In this document: in pieces, positions 1 through 8,960 of the stretch
Layout: every line of letters starts with the position of its first letter
How positions within the stretch are numbered: the first letter of the stretch is position 1
DNA from: Bacteroides propionicifaciens DSM 19291 = JCM 14649
GTDB taxonomy: Bacteria > Bacteroidota > Bacteroidia > Bacteroidales > Bacteroidaceae
Direction: 5' to 3'
DNA length: 64,000 bases
NCBI RefSeq assembly: GCF_000375405.1
Contig: NZ_AQWS01000009.1
Span: 18,993 to 82,992 of the forward strand
Position numbers and translations under genes: made by a program
The notes under the pieces: generated by a model
What the model saw: the letters and a program-made list of their open reading frames with translations, nothing else
Databases searched by the model: none
Told to the model about the DNA's origin: nothing

Positions 1-473
1 GTAATGGTTCTGGCAAAACAACCCTGATTCGGTTAATTACCGAGATGGTACTTCCTACACAAGGAACGCTTAAAATTACACCCAATAATTGGCTATATCT
101 AGATCAAGAATACAGCTTCTTAGACGGTTCTAAAACAGTATACGAGCAGGCACAAGCTTTCAACTCCAAATTACCTGAGCATGAGGTCAAGTGTATGTTG
201 CATCGCTCACAACTTTCTTTAGAATTCTGGGATCAGCCTTGTAGCTCACTAAGCGGTGGCGGAAAGATGAAATTGAGCTTGTGTAGTTTATTAATTTCGT
301 CTGTTGCACCCGATTTAATGATACTCGACGAGCCAACAAATAATATCGATATGCATAGTATTGCTATTTTAACCCAAACATTGAGTCATTATAAGGGAAC
401 GCTTTTATTGGTTTCTCACGATCGATACTTTGTTGAGGAGCTCGGAATTGATCGCGAGATTAATCTGGATTAG
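1..473 (+). CDS. ABC-F family ATPase, C-terminal part (5' end outside window)
   Basis: The open frame runs in from the left edge (first full codon at base 3), so only the second ATPase domain is seen. It begins with the Walker A motif NGSGKTT. The signature SSLSGGGKMK lies near base 250, the Walker B DLMILDEPTNNID near base 315, and the H-loop LLVSHDRYF near base 407. The absence of membrane segments and the PTNNID/SHDRYF motifs are typical of soluble ABC-F proteins, which act on the ribosome as translation factors or antibiotic-protection factors. The protein stops soon after the H-loop, so there is no long C-terminal extension. Which ABC-F subgroup it belongs to cannot be decided from this half. 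Confidence 0.9.
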   Translation, partial: NGSGKTTLIRLITEMVLPTQGTLKITPNNWLYLDQEYSFLDGSKTVYEQAQAFNSKLPEHEVKCMLHRSQLSLEFWDQPCSSLSGGGKMKLSLCSLLISSVAPDLMILDEPTNNIDMHSIAILTQTLSHYKGTLLLVSHDRYFVEELGIDREINLD

Positions 474-482
474 TCTTTAATT

Positions 483-520
483 AAAAAAGAGAAGGAGAGT
501 GTTAAGCTCTCCTTCTTTGA
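483..520. terminator. bidirectional stem-loop terminator
   Basis: A 10-bp perfect stem (490-499 with 507-516, loop TGTTAAG) has an A-run on its left (483-488) and a T-rich stretch on its right. It lies between the convergent ABC-F gene and the DUF2314-type gene, so it can stop transcription from both sides. Confidence 0.8.
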
Positions 521-522
521 TT

Positions 523-1899
523 TTATAAATCAGCCTCCAACAGGTAAGTACTTTCGGGAGTGTATTTAGTATTGTCTGGTGTAATGATAATCCAATAACT
601 CAAGGTTTCGATAATTGATGCCGTGACGATATCTCCTTTTTTATATTGTTTGCTCCAATAGGTTTTAGTAATAAGTTTTGCCCGAATCTCATCGTGATGA
701 ATATGCATTACCTCAAACCACATCTCATCTTGCTTTTTGAAATTATCGTGTTGTTCTAAATCTAATCGAACTATAAACTTCCACTTGTAGCTTGCTCGTG
801 TAGGGCTTAAGTAGGCTATGTCTGGGAAGTCTTCAAAAGTTTTAGTACCATACTCTTCATAGGCATTAAAAAAGGAGGCGTATCGCTCTCTAGCCATAAG
901 ACATTGGCGTTTTTTTTCCTCTGGGTCAATATAGAGTAGGGGGTCGTTATCTAGAGCTTTGCTATAGATTTGTGGTGAGATCAATAAATCTTCTTCAATA
1001 GCAAAGAGAATGCCCGAAGGATCTCTAAACTTATTGTAACCGCTGTCGGGTTTTTCTCGGTACTTGAACCCACCCAGGGCTTCATTAGGGTATTGCTTTA
1101 GTGCTTCTTCCCAGCGTTGCCAACATAGAACCATATCTAGTCCATCGTAACCAATCTGTATAGGGCATTCCTCTTCAAAGCTCTCTTGAATAAATCTATT
1201 GGCTGTGGCATGTAAGAGCTGGCTCATCTGCTCTACGTTATTATCCACACTAATGATTTCAAGCTCGGGAGCTCCACATCTATAGAGTCCTACCGTTCTC
1301 AACCAATACTTTTTCTTACCATCACTAGCGATATCCGAAATAATATTTACCAAGTACAAACTACGAGGTGAAGGTGGAATTTTTGTTTGGCAGGTAGTCT
1401 GTAGCCATTCCGATGAGAAAACTCGGTTTGAAGAGAAGTCAAGAACTAGCAAGACATCTTTAGCAATGGCCTGCATTACTTTAACTTGTAGCAAGAATGA
1501 GTTTAGGGGCTTAGCACTATATACTTGCTTTGTGAATAAAAAATAGGGGCGATCTAAAGCCTCTTCTATCGTCATTTGACTTACTCCCCGATCAAGCACC
1601 ATTTGCGATACTTGAATGTTTCGTGTTTTGCCAATTGATATATAAACAGTAAATAATATACCCTCGTATTCGATGTCTACTTTCCATTCTAAGTTAAGAA
1701 TCGGGAGTACTTCATCCGTAAAGTTGGAGTTTTTAAGCTGAATATTATGGAGTTTTATTTCAGAATGATTCTGAAGGGAGTCCAGTAAGTCTTTTTGAAT
1801 AAATTCTATTTCTGTACTCTTTAAAATTACACCCATGAAGGAGTGTGCTTTTATACCACTCTTCTGAATAAAACCTTCGTAAATTTCATTGTTTGTCAT
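523..1899 (-). CDS. DUF4026/DUF2314-type protein of unknown function
   Basis: This is a 458-aa soluble protein with no signal peptide or membrane segment. The last ~70 residues (EMWFEVMHIHHDEIRAKL..., then YKKGDIVTASIIETLSYWII) resemble the DUF2314 domain, a small beta-rich domain often found at the C-terminus of DUF4026 proteins. The middle has an acidic, Trp-rich stretch. It is transcribed alone, convergent with the ABC-F gene. Family assignment is from remembered motif pattern and is moderately sure. No biochemical role is known to me. Confidence 0.6.
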   Translation of the reverse strand: MTNNEIYEGFIQKSGIKAHSFMGVILKSTEIEFIQKDLLDSLQNHSEIKLHNIQLKNSNFTDEVLPILNLEWKVDIEYEGILFTVYISIGKTRNIQVSQMVLDRGVSQMTIEEALDRPYFLFTKQVYSAKPLNSFLLQVKVMQAIAKDVLLVLDFSSNRVFSSEWLQTTCQTKIPPSPRSLYLVNIISDIASDGKKKYWLRTVGLYRCGAPELEIISVDNNVEQMSQLLHATANRFIQESFEEECPIQIGYDGLDMVLCWQRWEEALKQYPNEALGGFKYREKPDSGYNKFRDPSGILFAIEEDLLISPQIYSKALDNDPLLYIDPEEKKRQCLMARERYASFFNAYEEYGTKTFEDFPDIAYLSPTRASYKWKFIVRLDLEQHDNFKKQDEMWFEVMHIHHDEIRAKLITKTYWSKQYKKGDIVTASIIETLSYWIIITPDNTKYTPESTYLLEADL

Positions 1900-2081
1900 G
1901 CGGATTTATTGCAAGTTATGTTGTTTTACTTTTTTAGTTGTTTGTGTTCTATATAAGGAGAAATAACGAATTTATCTTGTATAAAGTTTTAAGTTTTTAG
2001 TAATTTTATCTTATTGTTGCTCAGAGAAAATAAACTAATCTAGGCTCTTTAAGAAGGAGCTAATGATTTGATGTTGTTATG

Positions 2082-2960
2082 CTAAATTAAATGTTCTGGA
2101 AGTAGTTTTGGCATGGCACCCGCATTAGAACATACGAATGCAGAAACATCTACTGCTCTTTGATGAGCTTCACGCATAGACATACCTCTAAGTATTGAGG
2201 CACAAAAACTAGCAGTGAATGAATCTCCAGCTCCTACTGTATCAATAACATTGACCTTTGGAGTCTCTTTAAAAGAATGTTTTTGCTCAATAAAGACGTG
2301 GCTGCCGTGTGCTCCACAAGTCAGTATAAGGGTGCTTATTTCGAATTTGTCCATTAATGATCTGCAGATGTGCTCAGCATTCTTGCCTTTTAATTCAAAC
2401 AACCTATCTACTACGATTAATTCTTCATCATTAATCTTTAGGGTATTACACACTTTTAGAGAAGCTTCAATTACTTCTTTTGTATAGAATGACTGCCTGA
2501 GATTAATATCAAATATTTTTAACGTATTCTGATCCTTAGGCATTGCTTTTAAAAACTCATGTATAGTTTTATGGCTAGTACTGGCACGTTGGGCTAATGT
2601 ACCAAAACATACAGCTTGTGTGTTTTGAGCAATCGCTTTAATTTGGGCATCAAAGGGGATGTAGTCCCAGGCAACTTCTTCTTTAATTTGATAGCTAGGT
2701 ATGCCTAAACTATCGAGTTCAACTTCGACTGTTCCAGTAGGATAGTTTGAGATTGCTAAGTAGTTGTCAATATCCCTAAGCGACATAAAGTCTTTAACTT
2801 CAGCTCCTAATAGGTCGTTACCAATAGCACTTACTACTTTGCTATTGAATCCAAACTGACCAACATGATAGGCAAAATTAGTTGGAGCTCCTCCTAACTG
2901 TTTTCCTTGTGGAAGAATATCCCATAAAACTTCTCCTAACCCTATAATAAATCTTTTCAT
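2082..2960 (-). CDS. PfkB-family sugar kinase, fructokinase-like
   Basis: A 292-aa ribokinase/PfkB-fold kinase that phosphorylates a sugar, probably fructose, in the cytoplasm. The N-terminal signature GGAPTNFAYHVGQFG is at residues 23-37. The C-terminal signature DTVGAGDSF, containing the catalytic Asp, is near residues 239-247. I start at ATG 2960 (MKRFIIGLGEVLWD), because the frame can only be extended upstream to 3017 with a TTG codon and the extra 19 residues do not look like the family. It stands alone, divergent from the DsbA-like gene. The GGAPTNFAYH form is usual for fructokinases, but the substrate is inferred, not shown. Confidence 0.85.
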   Translation of the reverse strand: MKRFIIGLGEVLWDILPQGKQLGGAPTNFAYHVGQFGFNSKVVSAIGNDLLGAEVKDFMSLRDIDNYLAISNYPTGTVEVELDSLGIPSYQIKEEVAWDYIPFDAQIKAIAQNTQAVCFGTLAQRASTSHKTIHEFLKAMPKDQNTLKIFDINLRQSFYTKEVIEASLKVCNTLKINDEELIVVDRLFELKGKNAEHICRSLMDKFEISTLILTCGAHGSHVFIEQKHSFKETPKVNVIDTVGAGDSFTASFCASILRGMSMREAHQRAVDVSAFVCSNAGAMPKLLPEHLI

Positions 2961-3087
2961 ACGTTGACTTCCGATTGAGTTCAGCCTCAAGTTATTATAT
3001 TCTTTAATGTTCCCCAACTAATCAACTGAAATCTTACAACCAAACTCCTTATTTGCTTGTTGTATGGCTAGATTTAAATACTTAAAT

Positions 3088-3906
3088 ATGAAAACAATTC
3101 AAATAAAATACTACATGGATCCCATTTGCTCGGCTTGTTGGTCGATTGAGGGTATTATCCGCAGGTTGAAACTGGAGTATGGCAACGACATATCAATTGA
3201 AACTTGCATGGGTGGGCTATTGCCTCCTGAAGGCTGGGATATTGATTCAGAAGATTACTTAGCACCAGCTGAATTGGCTGAGCTTTGGGATAAGTCGAGT
3301 ATAGACTATAATATGCCCATCAATGGTGATGTTTGGTTGAAGTCTCCCTTGTCTTCTTCCTATCCTGCATCGATTGCTTATCGAGCTGCCTTCTGCCAAA
3401 GCCCGAGTTTAGCTGATGCCTTGCTTCGGAAGTTACGTGAAAAACTTTTTGTTGAATCGTGTGATATCTCAAGCGAGTCGTTTGTCTTTGAGTGCGCTAA
3501 GGAAGTAGGGCTTGATATGTCTATTTTTAGGAAAGATTTTATAGCCGACGGTAAGGTGGCTTTTGATAGAGATATTGCTCAGGGAGTCGAGTTAGGTGTG
3601 GAACTATTTCCTACTTTATATCTTTATCCTTATGGTGTTCTCAAGTCTGAGCTCGTCAATGTGCAGCACTATAAGGAGTATGAATATGAACTGCTCAAAT
3701 TAGTGCCCAATATCGCAAAGACCAAATATGATAAATCTGCCCTTAGTATGTTAAAGAGATTTGGTTCTCTTACCAGCAAAGAGCTCTCTATTCTTGGCGA
3801 CTGTACTATGGAAAATGCAACAAAGCAACTTGATGATTTAGTTGATAATAATCTGGCTACTGTAATACGTTCTGCAAATGGTAGCTTATGGGAGATAGTG
3901 AGATAA
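3088..3906 (+). CDS. DsbA-family protein (thioredoxin fold)
   Basis: A 272-aa protein with a DsbA/FrnE-like thioredoxin fold. It has CSAC at residues 14-17 (the CxxC redox site), a helical insertion in the middle, and a likely cis-Pro loop ELFPTLYLYPYG. No signal peptide is present, so it is probably cytoplasmic, unlike periplasmic DsbA. The C-terminal ~60 residues (LKRFGSLTSKELSILGD...) look like a small helix-turn-helix-type domain, as in SpxH/YjbH-like adaptors. I chose ATG 3088 (MKTIQIKYYMDP) because the thioredoxin beta-strand starts there; an ATG at 3064 adds 8 unlikely residues. It could be an oxidoreductase or a protease adaptor. Confidence 0.8.
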   Translation: MKTIQIKYYMDPICSACWSIEGIIRRLKLEYGNDISIETCMGGLLPPEGWDIDSEDYLAPAELAELWDKSSIDYNMPINGDVWLKSPLSSSYPASIAYRAAFCQSPSLADALLRKLREKLFVESCDISSESFVFECAKEVGLDMSIFRKDFIADGKVAFDRDIAQGVELGVELFPTLYLYPYGVLKSELVNVQHYKEYEYELLKLVPNIAKTKYDKSALSMLKRFGSLTSKELSILGDCTMENATKQLDDLVDNNLATVIRSANGSLWEIVR

Positions 3907-3974
3907 GCCGTTATTTTAAGTCCTTTTAGCATTTCCAGCCTAGTTAGTCTAGCTCTAGAACCATTTATGTTAGG

Positions 3975-3983
3975 TATCTTTGC
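3975..3983 (+). promoter_or_regulatory. candidate Bacteroidales -7 box for the EamA gene
   Basis: TATCTTTGC matches the Bacteroidales -7 consensus TAnnTTTG and lies 48 bp before the EamA start. No clear -33 TTTG was found at the proper spacing, so the call is tentative. Confidence 0.45.
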
Positions 3984-4030
3984 ATTCGATTTAGAAATAA
4001 GTAGTTCTATTGTAAAGATATTATCAAAAA

Positions 4031-4957
4031 ATGAAGAGTTTAGCAGGTTTAAAGGGCATTATGTTTGCCATTATTTCATCGGGAACCTTTGGTCTGATTC
4101 CCTTATTTACGATTCCTTTGGTTAAGGAGTTAGGAATGAGTGAAGCCAATATTCTTTTTTATCGCTTCTTTTTATCTACTATAATGATGGCTGTCATTTG
4201 TTTGGCCAGACGAAGTAATCTTAAGATAAAGTTAAAAGACTTGATTCCAATTTTCGCACTTGGTGCTTTATACGCCTTGACAGCTCTGTTTTTGGTTTAT
4301 TCTTACAACTACATTTCAAGTGGGGTAGCTACTACGATTCATTTTCTGTACCCCATTTGCGTGAGTTTTTTGATGGTTGCCTTCTTTAAAGAAGAAAAGT
4401 CTAAATCCTTATTCTTTGCTGCTTTCATATCGTTAATTGGGGTAGCTCTGATGTGTTGGACGGGCTCTGGTAGCATGAGCATGATGGGTGTTTTTCTTGC
4501 TGCACTGACTATTATTACTTATGGGGTTTATATTGTAGGATTAAATCAGCTCAAGGTGGGCCAGCTACCTGCTGATGTATTAACCTTCTATGTTATACTC
4601 GCTGGAGCAGTAATCTTTTTCTTGTATGCTCAATTTGATGGAGGAGGTATTCAGGCTATACCAAGTGTTGATGCAGGGTTACATTTATTAGCATTGGCGT
4701 TTTTAGCTACTGTTGTTTCGGACTTTGCTCTAATACTAGCTGTAAAATATGCAGGCTCAACCGTAACGGCTATTTTGGGTTCTATGGAACCATTAGTTGC
4801 CGTAAGTATTGGCGTATTGGTGTTTTCAGAGCACTTTACATTTCAATCTTTAATCGGTTTAGTTCTGATTTTGATATCAGTCTTACTAGTTATCCTTAGC
4901 GATCAGCAAAAAAAGAAGAAATTGACGACTCAAAAAGTACCTATTAATCATAACTAA
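4031..4957 (+). CDS. EamA/DMT-family membrane transporter
   Basis: A 308-aa protein with about ten hydrophobic helices arranged as two EamA repeats, the layout of the drug/metabolite transporter superfamily in the inner membrane. The first repeat begins GIMFAIISSGTFGLIPLF, and the second contains YAGSTVTAILGSMEPLVAV, a typical DMT stretch. A short charged tail (QQKKKKLTTQK) follows the last helix on the cytoplasmic side. It is monocistronic, with its own candidate promoter and a terminator behind it. The exported substrate cannot be deduced. Confidence 0.88.
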   Translation: MKSLAGLKGIMFAIISSGTFGLIPLFTIPLVKELGMSEANILFYRFFLSTIMMAVICLARRSNLKIKLKDLIPIFALGALYALTALFLVYSYNYISSGVATTIHFLYPICVSFLMVAFFKEEKSKSLFFAAFISLIGVALMCWTGSGSMSMMGVFLAALTIITYGVYIVGLNQLKVGQLPADVLTFYVILAGAVIFFLYAQFDGGGIQAIPSVDAGLHLLALAFLATVVSDFALILAVKYAGSTVTAILGSMEPLVAVSIGVLVFSEHFTFQSLIGLVLILISVLLVILSDQQKKKKLTTQKVPINHN

Positions 4958-4980
4958 GTAGTTTAGAATATAAACATTCA

Positions 4981-5020
4981 AAGTGTAGCAGAAAGAATTA
5001 TTCGGCTACACTTTTTTGTT
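4981..5020 (+). terminator. stem-loop terminator after EamA gene
   Basis: AAGTGTAGC (4981-4989) pairs with GCTACACTT (5005-5013), and the stem is followed by a T-run. It is the natural end of the EamA transcript. Confidence 0.8.
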
Positions 5021-5175
5021 ATATCACGGCAATACTAGGTAGTTCAGTATAAGTGTTGTAAAACTATTTTAATAATATCTCGTTTTATAAGATATATGAA
5101 ATAATTAAGTCTTAAATTTCGTTATTCCTTAACTAAGTATTTATCTTGTAGATTAAGTAACTAGAGACAAATCTT

Positions 5176-6117
5176 ATGAATAAAAAGATATTAAAACGAC
5201 CTCCTATCGAAGAGCTCAAGAAGTATAATGCTTACGTGGAGAGTGATACGCCTTTTCAGTCACATGCTCGCTTGCTTCAAAATAAGTGGTTGCTCTTTAA
5301 GGAATCTGCTAAAGATAAACTAAAAGGAGAGGCTCAAGATAACGAGAATGCTAATCTTCTTGAGAAAAGCTTTTTGTTTCTGACTAGTAATATCTACAAG
5401 CTAGTAGATAAGACTATGCTTATGGCGAGTCGTGAGCATGCAGCCAATGTATGGGACAGGTTTAAGAACAACCTGATGTCATCTCAACACTTGTGCTTTA
5501 ATCTCTTTGGAGAGATGAGTTTCAATTTGAGTCTGGCTACTGAGTTTTTTAAACGAGTCTTGCCCGATGAGGTTGCTGAAGTGACCTCTGTGGTATATGA
5601 TTATTCGACTCGTAAGGGTAAGCCCGATTGGACGACCTTTGATGTTTATGTGGAGTATTTATCTATAGCAGGCGAAGAAAAGTTCTTAGGAATTATAGTT
5701 CGCTATTGTGAAAACATGAGGGACGAGGAGGAGGGAAAATCTCTACGTCTTTTCTATAAATATAAAGATCAATATAGTGCCCTAGCTGGCGCATCAGGCT
5801 ATTTTAGTTCGACTAACTACCAAGATATGGCTATTCCTCCTTATGGTGAAATATGGAGAAAGCATTTGCTTTGTTATAATATGTCGACCGATACTAAGCT
5901 TAATCGTAGAGGAGAGCTCTTAGTGTTGTACCCTTTTAATAATGATCCGTGTGATGTTGTGGTTCGTGAATATAAGGATCGTTTTTTAGTGGACTCAGAT
6001 AAGCAATCTAAGTTTCATGCTTATGACCTAAACTATTTCATGAGAACCATAGACCAAATAGCTCAGTCTAAATGGAGCAAAGAGCTTGTTGAACGCTATC
6101 TCGTAGAGGAGGAATAA
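5176..6117 (+). CDS. hypothetical protein, 313 aa
   Basis: I do not recognise this family. It is a soluble, charged protein without a signal peptide or transmembrane helix. The N-terminal half is helical and rich in Lys/Glu/Asn. The C-terminal half has aromatic and beta-like stretches (DVYVEYLSIAGEEKFLGIIVRY, GELLVLYPFNNDPCDVVV). It lies 10 bp upstream of the TIGR01777 epimerase-like gene, on the same strand, so the two are probably co-transcribed. About 220 bp of AT-rich DNA precede it. No catalytic motif is evident. Confidence 0.75.
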   Translation: MNKKILKRPPIEELKKYNAYVESDTPFQSHARLLQNKWLLFKESAKDKLKGEAQDNENANLLEKSFLFLTSNIYKLVDKTMLMASREHAANVWDRFKNNLMSSQHLCFNLFGEMSFNLSLATEFFKRVLPDEVAEVTSVVYDYSTRKGKPDWTTFDVYVEYLSIAGEEKFLGIIVRYCENMRDEEEGKSLRLFYKYKDQYSALAGASGYFSSTNYQDMAIPPYGEIWRKHLLCYNMSTDTKLNRRGELLVLYPFNNDPCDVVVREYKDRFLVDSDKQSKFHAYDLNYFMRTIDQIAQSKWSKELVERYLVEEE

Positions 6118-6127
6118 AAAACACGAT

Positions 6128-7054
6128 ATGATAAAGAGAATTGTAATATTTGGGGGTACTGGTTATATAGGAAGACCTTTAGTCGAAGCTTTAAAGCAGC
6201 GCTACAGTGTACTGATTATTACCCGCGATGCATCTAGGCATCGTCCATCTGATCATGTTTCTTATTGGGAGTGGGATGGTAGGGAGAGCCTTTCTGCACA
6301 ACTCGAAGATTCTTTGGCTGTGATCAATTTAGCAGGAGAAAATATAGGAAATAAACGGTGGAGTCATTCTCAGAGGGACATAATAAAGAAGAGTCGTACC
6401 TCCGTGGCTGAAGCAATCAAATATGGTGTGGAGCATTGTCAAAAAGCTCCTTCTGTATGGATTCAGGCTTCTGCTGTGGGTTATTATGGCCAACAAGGAC
6501 GCTCGGGACATTATGCTACCGAAGAGAGTCCTAAATCAACGAGTTCTGATTTTTTATCTGACGTATGCCAAGCTTGGGAACAACCAATTCAGGATTGTTC
6601 TTCTTCGATACGTAAGATTATTATTCGTTCGGGAGTTGTTCTTTCTCCAGAAAGCTTGGTTTGGAAGCAGAGTTTTATGCCTTTCAAGGCTCGTATAGCT
6701 GTTATTCCAGGCTCAGGAAAGAATTACCTACCTTGGATAGCTCTTGATGATGAGATCCGTGCGATTCAATATTTGTTAGAATCTGAGAGTCTAAAGGGTA
6801 TATTCAATTTGGTGGCTCCCCAAAGCCTCCAGATGCGCGAACTTATAGCGCTTTTTAAAAAGCAGCGACAGACATTCATAACGGTTCATATTCCTAGAGT
6901 TCTATTGAATATTGTTTTTGGTAAAGAAATGGTGCATGAATTAATATTAACTAACCAGTTGATTTCTCCTAAAGCCTTGCTTGATAGTGGATTCTTATTT
7001 AAATTTGAAGAGTCCTCAAAGCTAATTAAGCACTATCTTAAGGATGAAAGGTAG
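6128..7054 (+). CDS. TIGR01777-family NAD(P)-binding epimerase/dehydratase-like protein
   Basis: A 308-aa atypical SDR (SDR39U1/YfcH-like). The nucleotide-binding GGTGYIG motif is at residues 9-15. The sequence AVINLAGENIGNKRW is diagnostic for the family, and the YYG motif (SAVGYYGQQG) stands at the SDR active-site position. A C-terminal segment (PRVLLNIVFGKEMVHELILTNQLISPKALLDSGF) corresponds to the DUF1731 tail common in this family. It is probably cytoplasmic. The substrate is unknown across the family. It follows the unknown 313-aa gene by 10 bp. Confidence 0.9.
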   Translation: MIKRIVIFGGTGYIGRPLVEALKQRYSVLIITRDASRHRPSDHVSYWEWDGRESLSAQLEDSLAVINLAGENIGNKRWSHSQRDIIKKSRTSVAEAIKYGVEHCQKAPSVWIQASAVGYYGQQGRSGHYATEESPKSTSSDFLSDVCQAWEQPIQDCSSSIRKIIIRSGVVLSPESLVWKQSFMPFKARIAVIPGSGKNYLPWIALDDEIRAIQYLLESESLKGIFNLVAPQSLQMRELIALFKKQRQTFITVHIPRVLLNIVFGKEMVHELILTNQLISPKALLDSGFLFKFEESSKLIKHYLKDER

Positions 7055-7092
7055 TATAATGCCGCTTGCTCGATCACTTTATACTACCTTTG
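7047..7092 (+). promoter_or_regulatory. hairpin overlapping a -7 promoter box
   Basis: A 12-bp perfect inverted repeat (AAAGGTAGTATA at 7047-7058 with TATACTACCTTT at 7080-7091) spans the stop codon of the upstream gene. Its right arm contains TACCTTTG (7085-7092), which fits the TAnnTTTG -7 box and lies 36 bp before the next gene. It may end the upstream transcript and also hold the promoter of the next gene. Confidence 0.5.
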
Positions 7093-7128
7093 TGTAAAGA
7101 ATGATTATTAATATTTGATTTTAACCCC

Positions 7129-7470
7129 ATGTTTAGATTTCTATTTGCTTTAGTATTAATCGCTACTCCATTTCTGGAGCAGGCGCAAAAAATTGAAGGC
7201 CTGGTTAAGGGTAAAGATACAGACCTTCCCATACGTTATGCTATTATTTCTGTGATTGATGCAGATTCTTTGATTATTGCAGGGGAGCTGACGGATACTT
7301 TAGGCTACTTTATGATCGATGAGTTGCTTGAGGGAAGCTATGTTATGTCAGTTTCTGCCGTAGGTTATGAATCTATATCTATGCCTATTGAGATGGATGA
7401 TAACCATTTCGATTTTGATCCACTATTTCTGACTCCAAAGCAAGAAGAGAAAGAGAAGGAACGCAAATAA
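7129..7470 (+). CDS. small secreted CarboxypepD_reg-like protein
   Basis: A 113-aa protein with a short signal peptide (MFRFLFALVLIATPF...). It is followed by one CarboxypepD_reg-like beta-sandwich (QKIEGLVKGKDTDLPIRYA ... GYFMIDELLEGSYVMSVSAVGYES), the domain also found at the N-terminus of SusC/TonB-dependent receptors. Here it stands alone, without the beta-barrel, and ends in a charged EEKEKERK tail. It is convergent with the PepSY gene, with only two bases between the stop codons. It is probably a periplasmic or surface protein whose role is unknown. Confidence 0.75.
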   Translation: MFRFLFALVLIATPFLEQAQKIEGLVKGKDTDLPIRYAIISVIDADSLIIAGELTDTLGYFMIDELLEGSYVMSVSAVGYESISMPIEMDDNHFDFDPLFLTPKQEEKEKERK

Positions 7471-7472
7471 CT

Positions 7473-8960
7473 TTATCTTCTATTCTTTCTTTTTGGTCTT
7501 CGAATCTTATACCCTGAAATAAGTGCCCAGATAACGAGTATACCCGCAAAGAATATGTAGATCAGTGTGCCAGCTCCTAGGAATGTGTATATACGACCTG
7601 TATGTACTTCAAGGGCAATATTCCAAAGAGAAATAGGCTGTGTCCTTAAGAATTGGGGCATGCTGACAAAATTAGCCGGTTTCTCGTATTCAAAAATTAC
7701 ATCTTCATTCTTAAAATCTGAGCTGTATCCCGTTATGGCTCGCTTACCGAATGGTGGGCCACTAACTTCTTCTGTTATTTCTTTTGTGAAATAGTCGGTT
7801 GTTATTCTATTATTCCTATCCCAAACATATAGCCCACTAAAAGAACCTATAAGCCAATGATCTCTGTTTTTCTGCTCAAACACATTTATTCCCATAACGC
7901 TAATTGGAGGTGCATGTTCTATTTTTATAGGTGTAGCTGTGAGTGAGTCGAGTTGATACAATCCTTCAGAACTTGAGAGTAGCCAATCTTTATTAGCTGA
8001 GTCATATCTTAGAGCACGAATACGATCATTCCAAGGGTTCGAGCTGTCAAGCATTGTCGTGGGTATTGCTGGAATTTTTGTTTGAGCTAGAGCAATTAAA
8101 AGTGGTGGTCGCAAAGCCCAACCTGTAATGGCCAAAAATAACATAGCTCCGAATGTATACCTACCAAGCTTGTCGTGCCAGTTGAGTGAGAGTCTAAACC
8201 ATCTTTTGGTTTTAGCGGTCGAAATTGCTTTTCTATTTTGGCGTTTAATCTGTTTGGGTAGTAGCCAAAATAATACTCCAGTAACACTTATTATAATCAG
8301 TATTACTCCCAATAAGTCAACAATAATTTTGCCAGCAACTCCAAATAGTTGTCCACTGTGAATGAGCCAAACGGTTCGGAACATGGTAACTTCTCCTTTA
8401 TAGTCATTGGGTGCTTTGAGTTCCATGGGTTTAAAATTGGTGTATGGTGGGGTTGAAATATATAATTTAGAACGACCTACTGCAATAAGACTATCTCCCT
8501 TTATTATTAAGTCGGTCAACCTCTCTGTTGAACCGTAATTCAGGATCTGCCAATCTTCTGTTAAGCCTTTATGATAAAGTCCAAATTGTGATGCAGCGAA
8601 GAGTCTTCCACTAAGTGTTTGTTTTACCGCTTGTATATTGCGGTTATCAACGCCTTTAGGAAATCCCGTATTGAATGACTTGAACTCAGTAGCTGAACTG
8701 TTTGCTTCCCATACGCCTGCATTGCCATAGAGTAAGACAGCTGAGTCTTTACCGTTCTTATAGGATAGTGTACCTTTTACTAGACTATTATTCCAACCCT
8801 CATACCTGAAGGAAGAGGGGAGATATTTGCGATTTATTTCCAATGACGAAATAGCAGTGCGGTGGTTTAATAAGATCCCTGATATGCAAAACAAAATAAT
8901 AAAAGGGCAGAACAATAGCCCAATCCATTTGTGATGTTTCTTCCAGGTCAATCGTTTCAT
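7473..8960 (-). CDS. PepSY-associated transmembrane protein
   Basis: A 495-aa inner-membrane protein. An N-terminal helix begins after the motif KHHKWIGLLFCPFII (residues 7-21). A second helix (VDLLGVILIIISVTGVLFWLLP) and a third (GRYTFGAMLFLAITGWAL) follow, and a C-terminal helix (GAGTLIYIFFAGILVIWAL) precedes a basic tail. Large periplasmic loops lie between. This is the PepSY_TM layout often encoded near iron or siderophore uptake genes, where such proteins act as membrane reductases. The helix-preceding histidines (HHKW, NWHDKLGRY, EVHTGRIY) are potential heme ligands. There is no TonB receptor next to it here, so the substrate is open. Confidence 0.85.
   Translation of the reverse strand: MKRLTWKKHHKWIGLLFCPFIILFCISGILLNHRTAISSLEINRKYLPSSFRYEGWNNSLVKGTLSYKNGKDSAVLLYGNAGVWEANSSATEFKSFNTGFPKGVDNRNIQAVKQTLSGRLFAASQFGLYHKGLTEDWQILNYGSTERLTDLIIKGDSLIAVGRSKLYISTPPYTNFKPMELKAPNDYKGEVTMFRTVWLIHSGQLFGVAGKIIVDLLGVILIIISVTGVLFWLLPKQIKRQNRKAISTAKTKRWFRLSLNWHDKLGRYTFGAMLFLAITGWALRPPLLIALAQTKIPAIPTTMLDSSNPWNDRIRALRYDSANKDWLLSSSEGLYQLDSLTATPIKIEHAPPISVMGINVFEQKNRDHWLIGSFSGLYVWDRNNRITTDYFTKEITEEVSGPPFGKRAITGYSSDFKNEDVIFEYEKPANFVSMPQFLRTQPISLWNIALEVHTGRIYTFLGAGTLIYIFFAGILVIWALISGYKIRRPKRKNRR

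Noticed and set aside
2961..3017. 19-codon N-terminal extension of the PfkB kinase
   Set aside because: It needs a TTG start and the extra residues do not resemble the family, while MKRFIIGLGEVLWD does.
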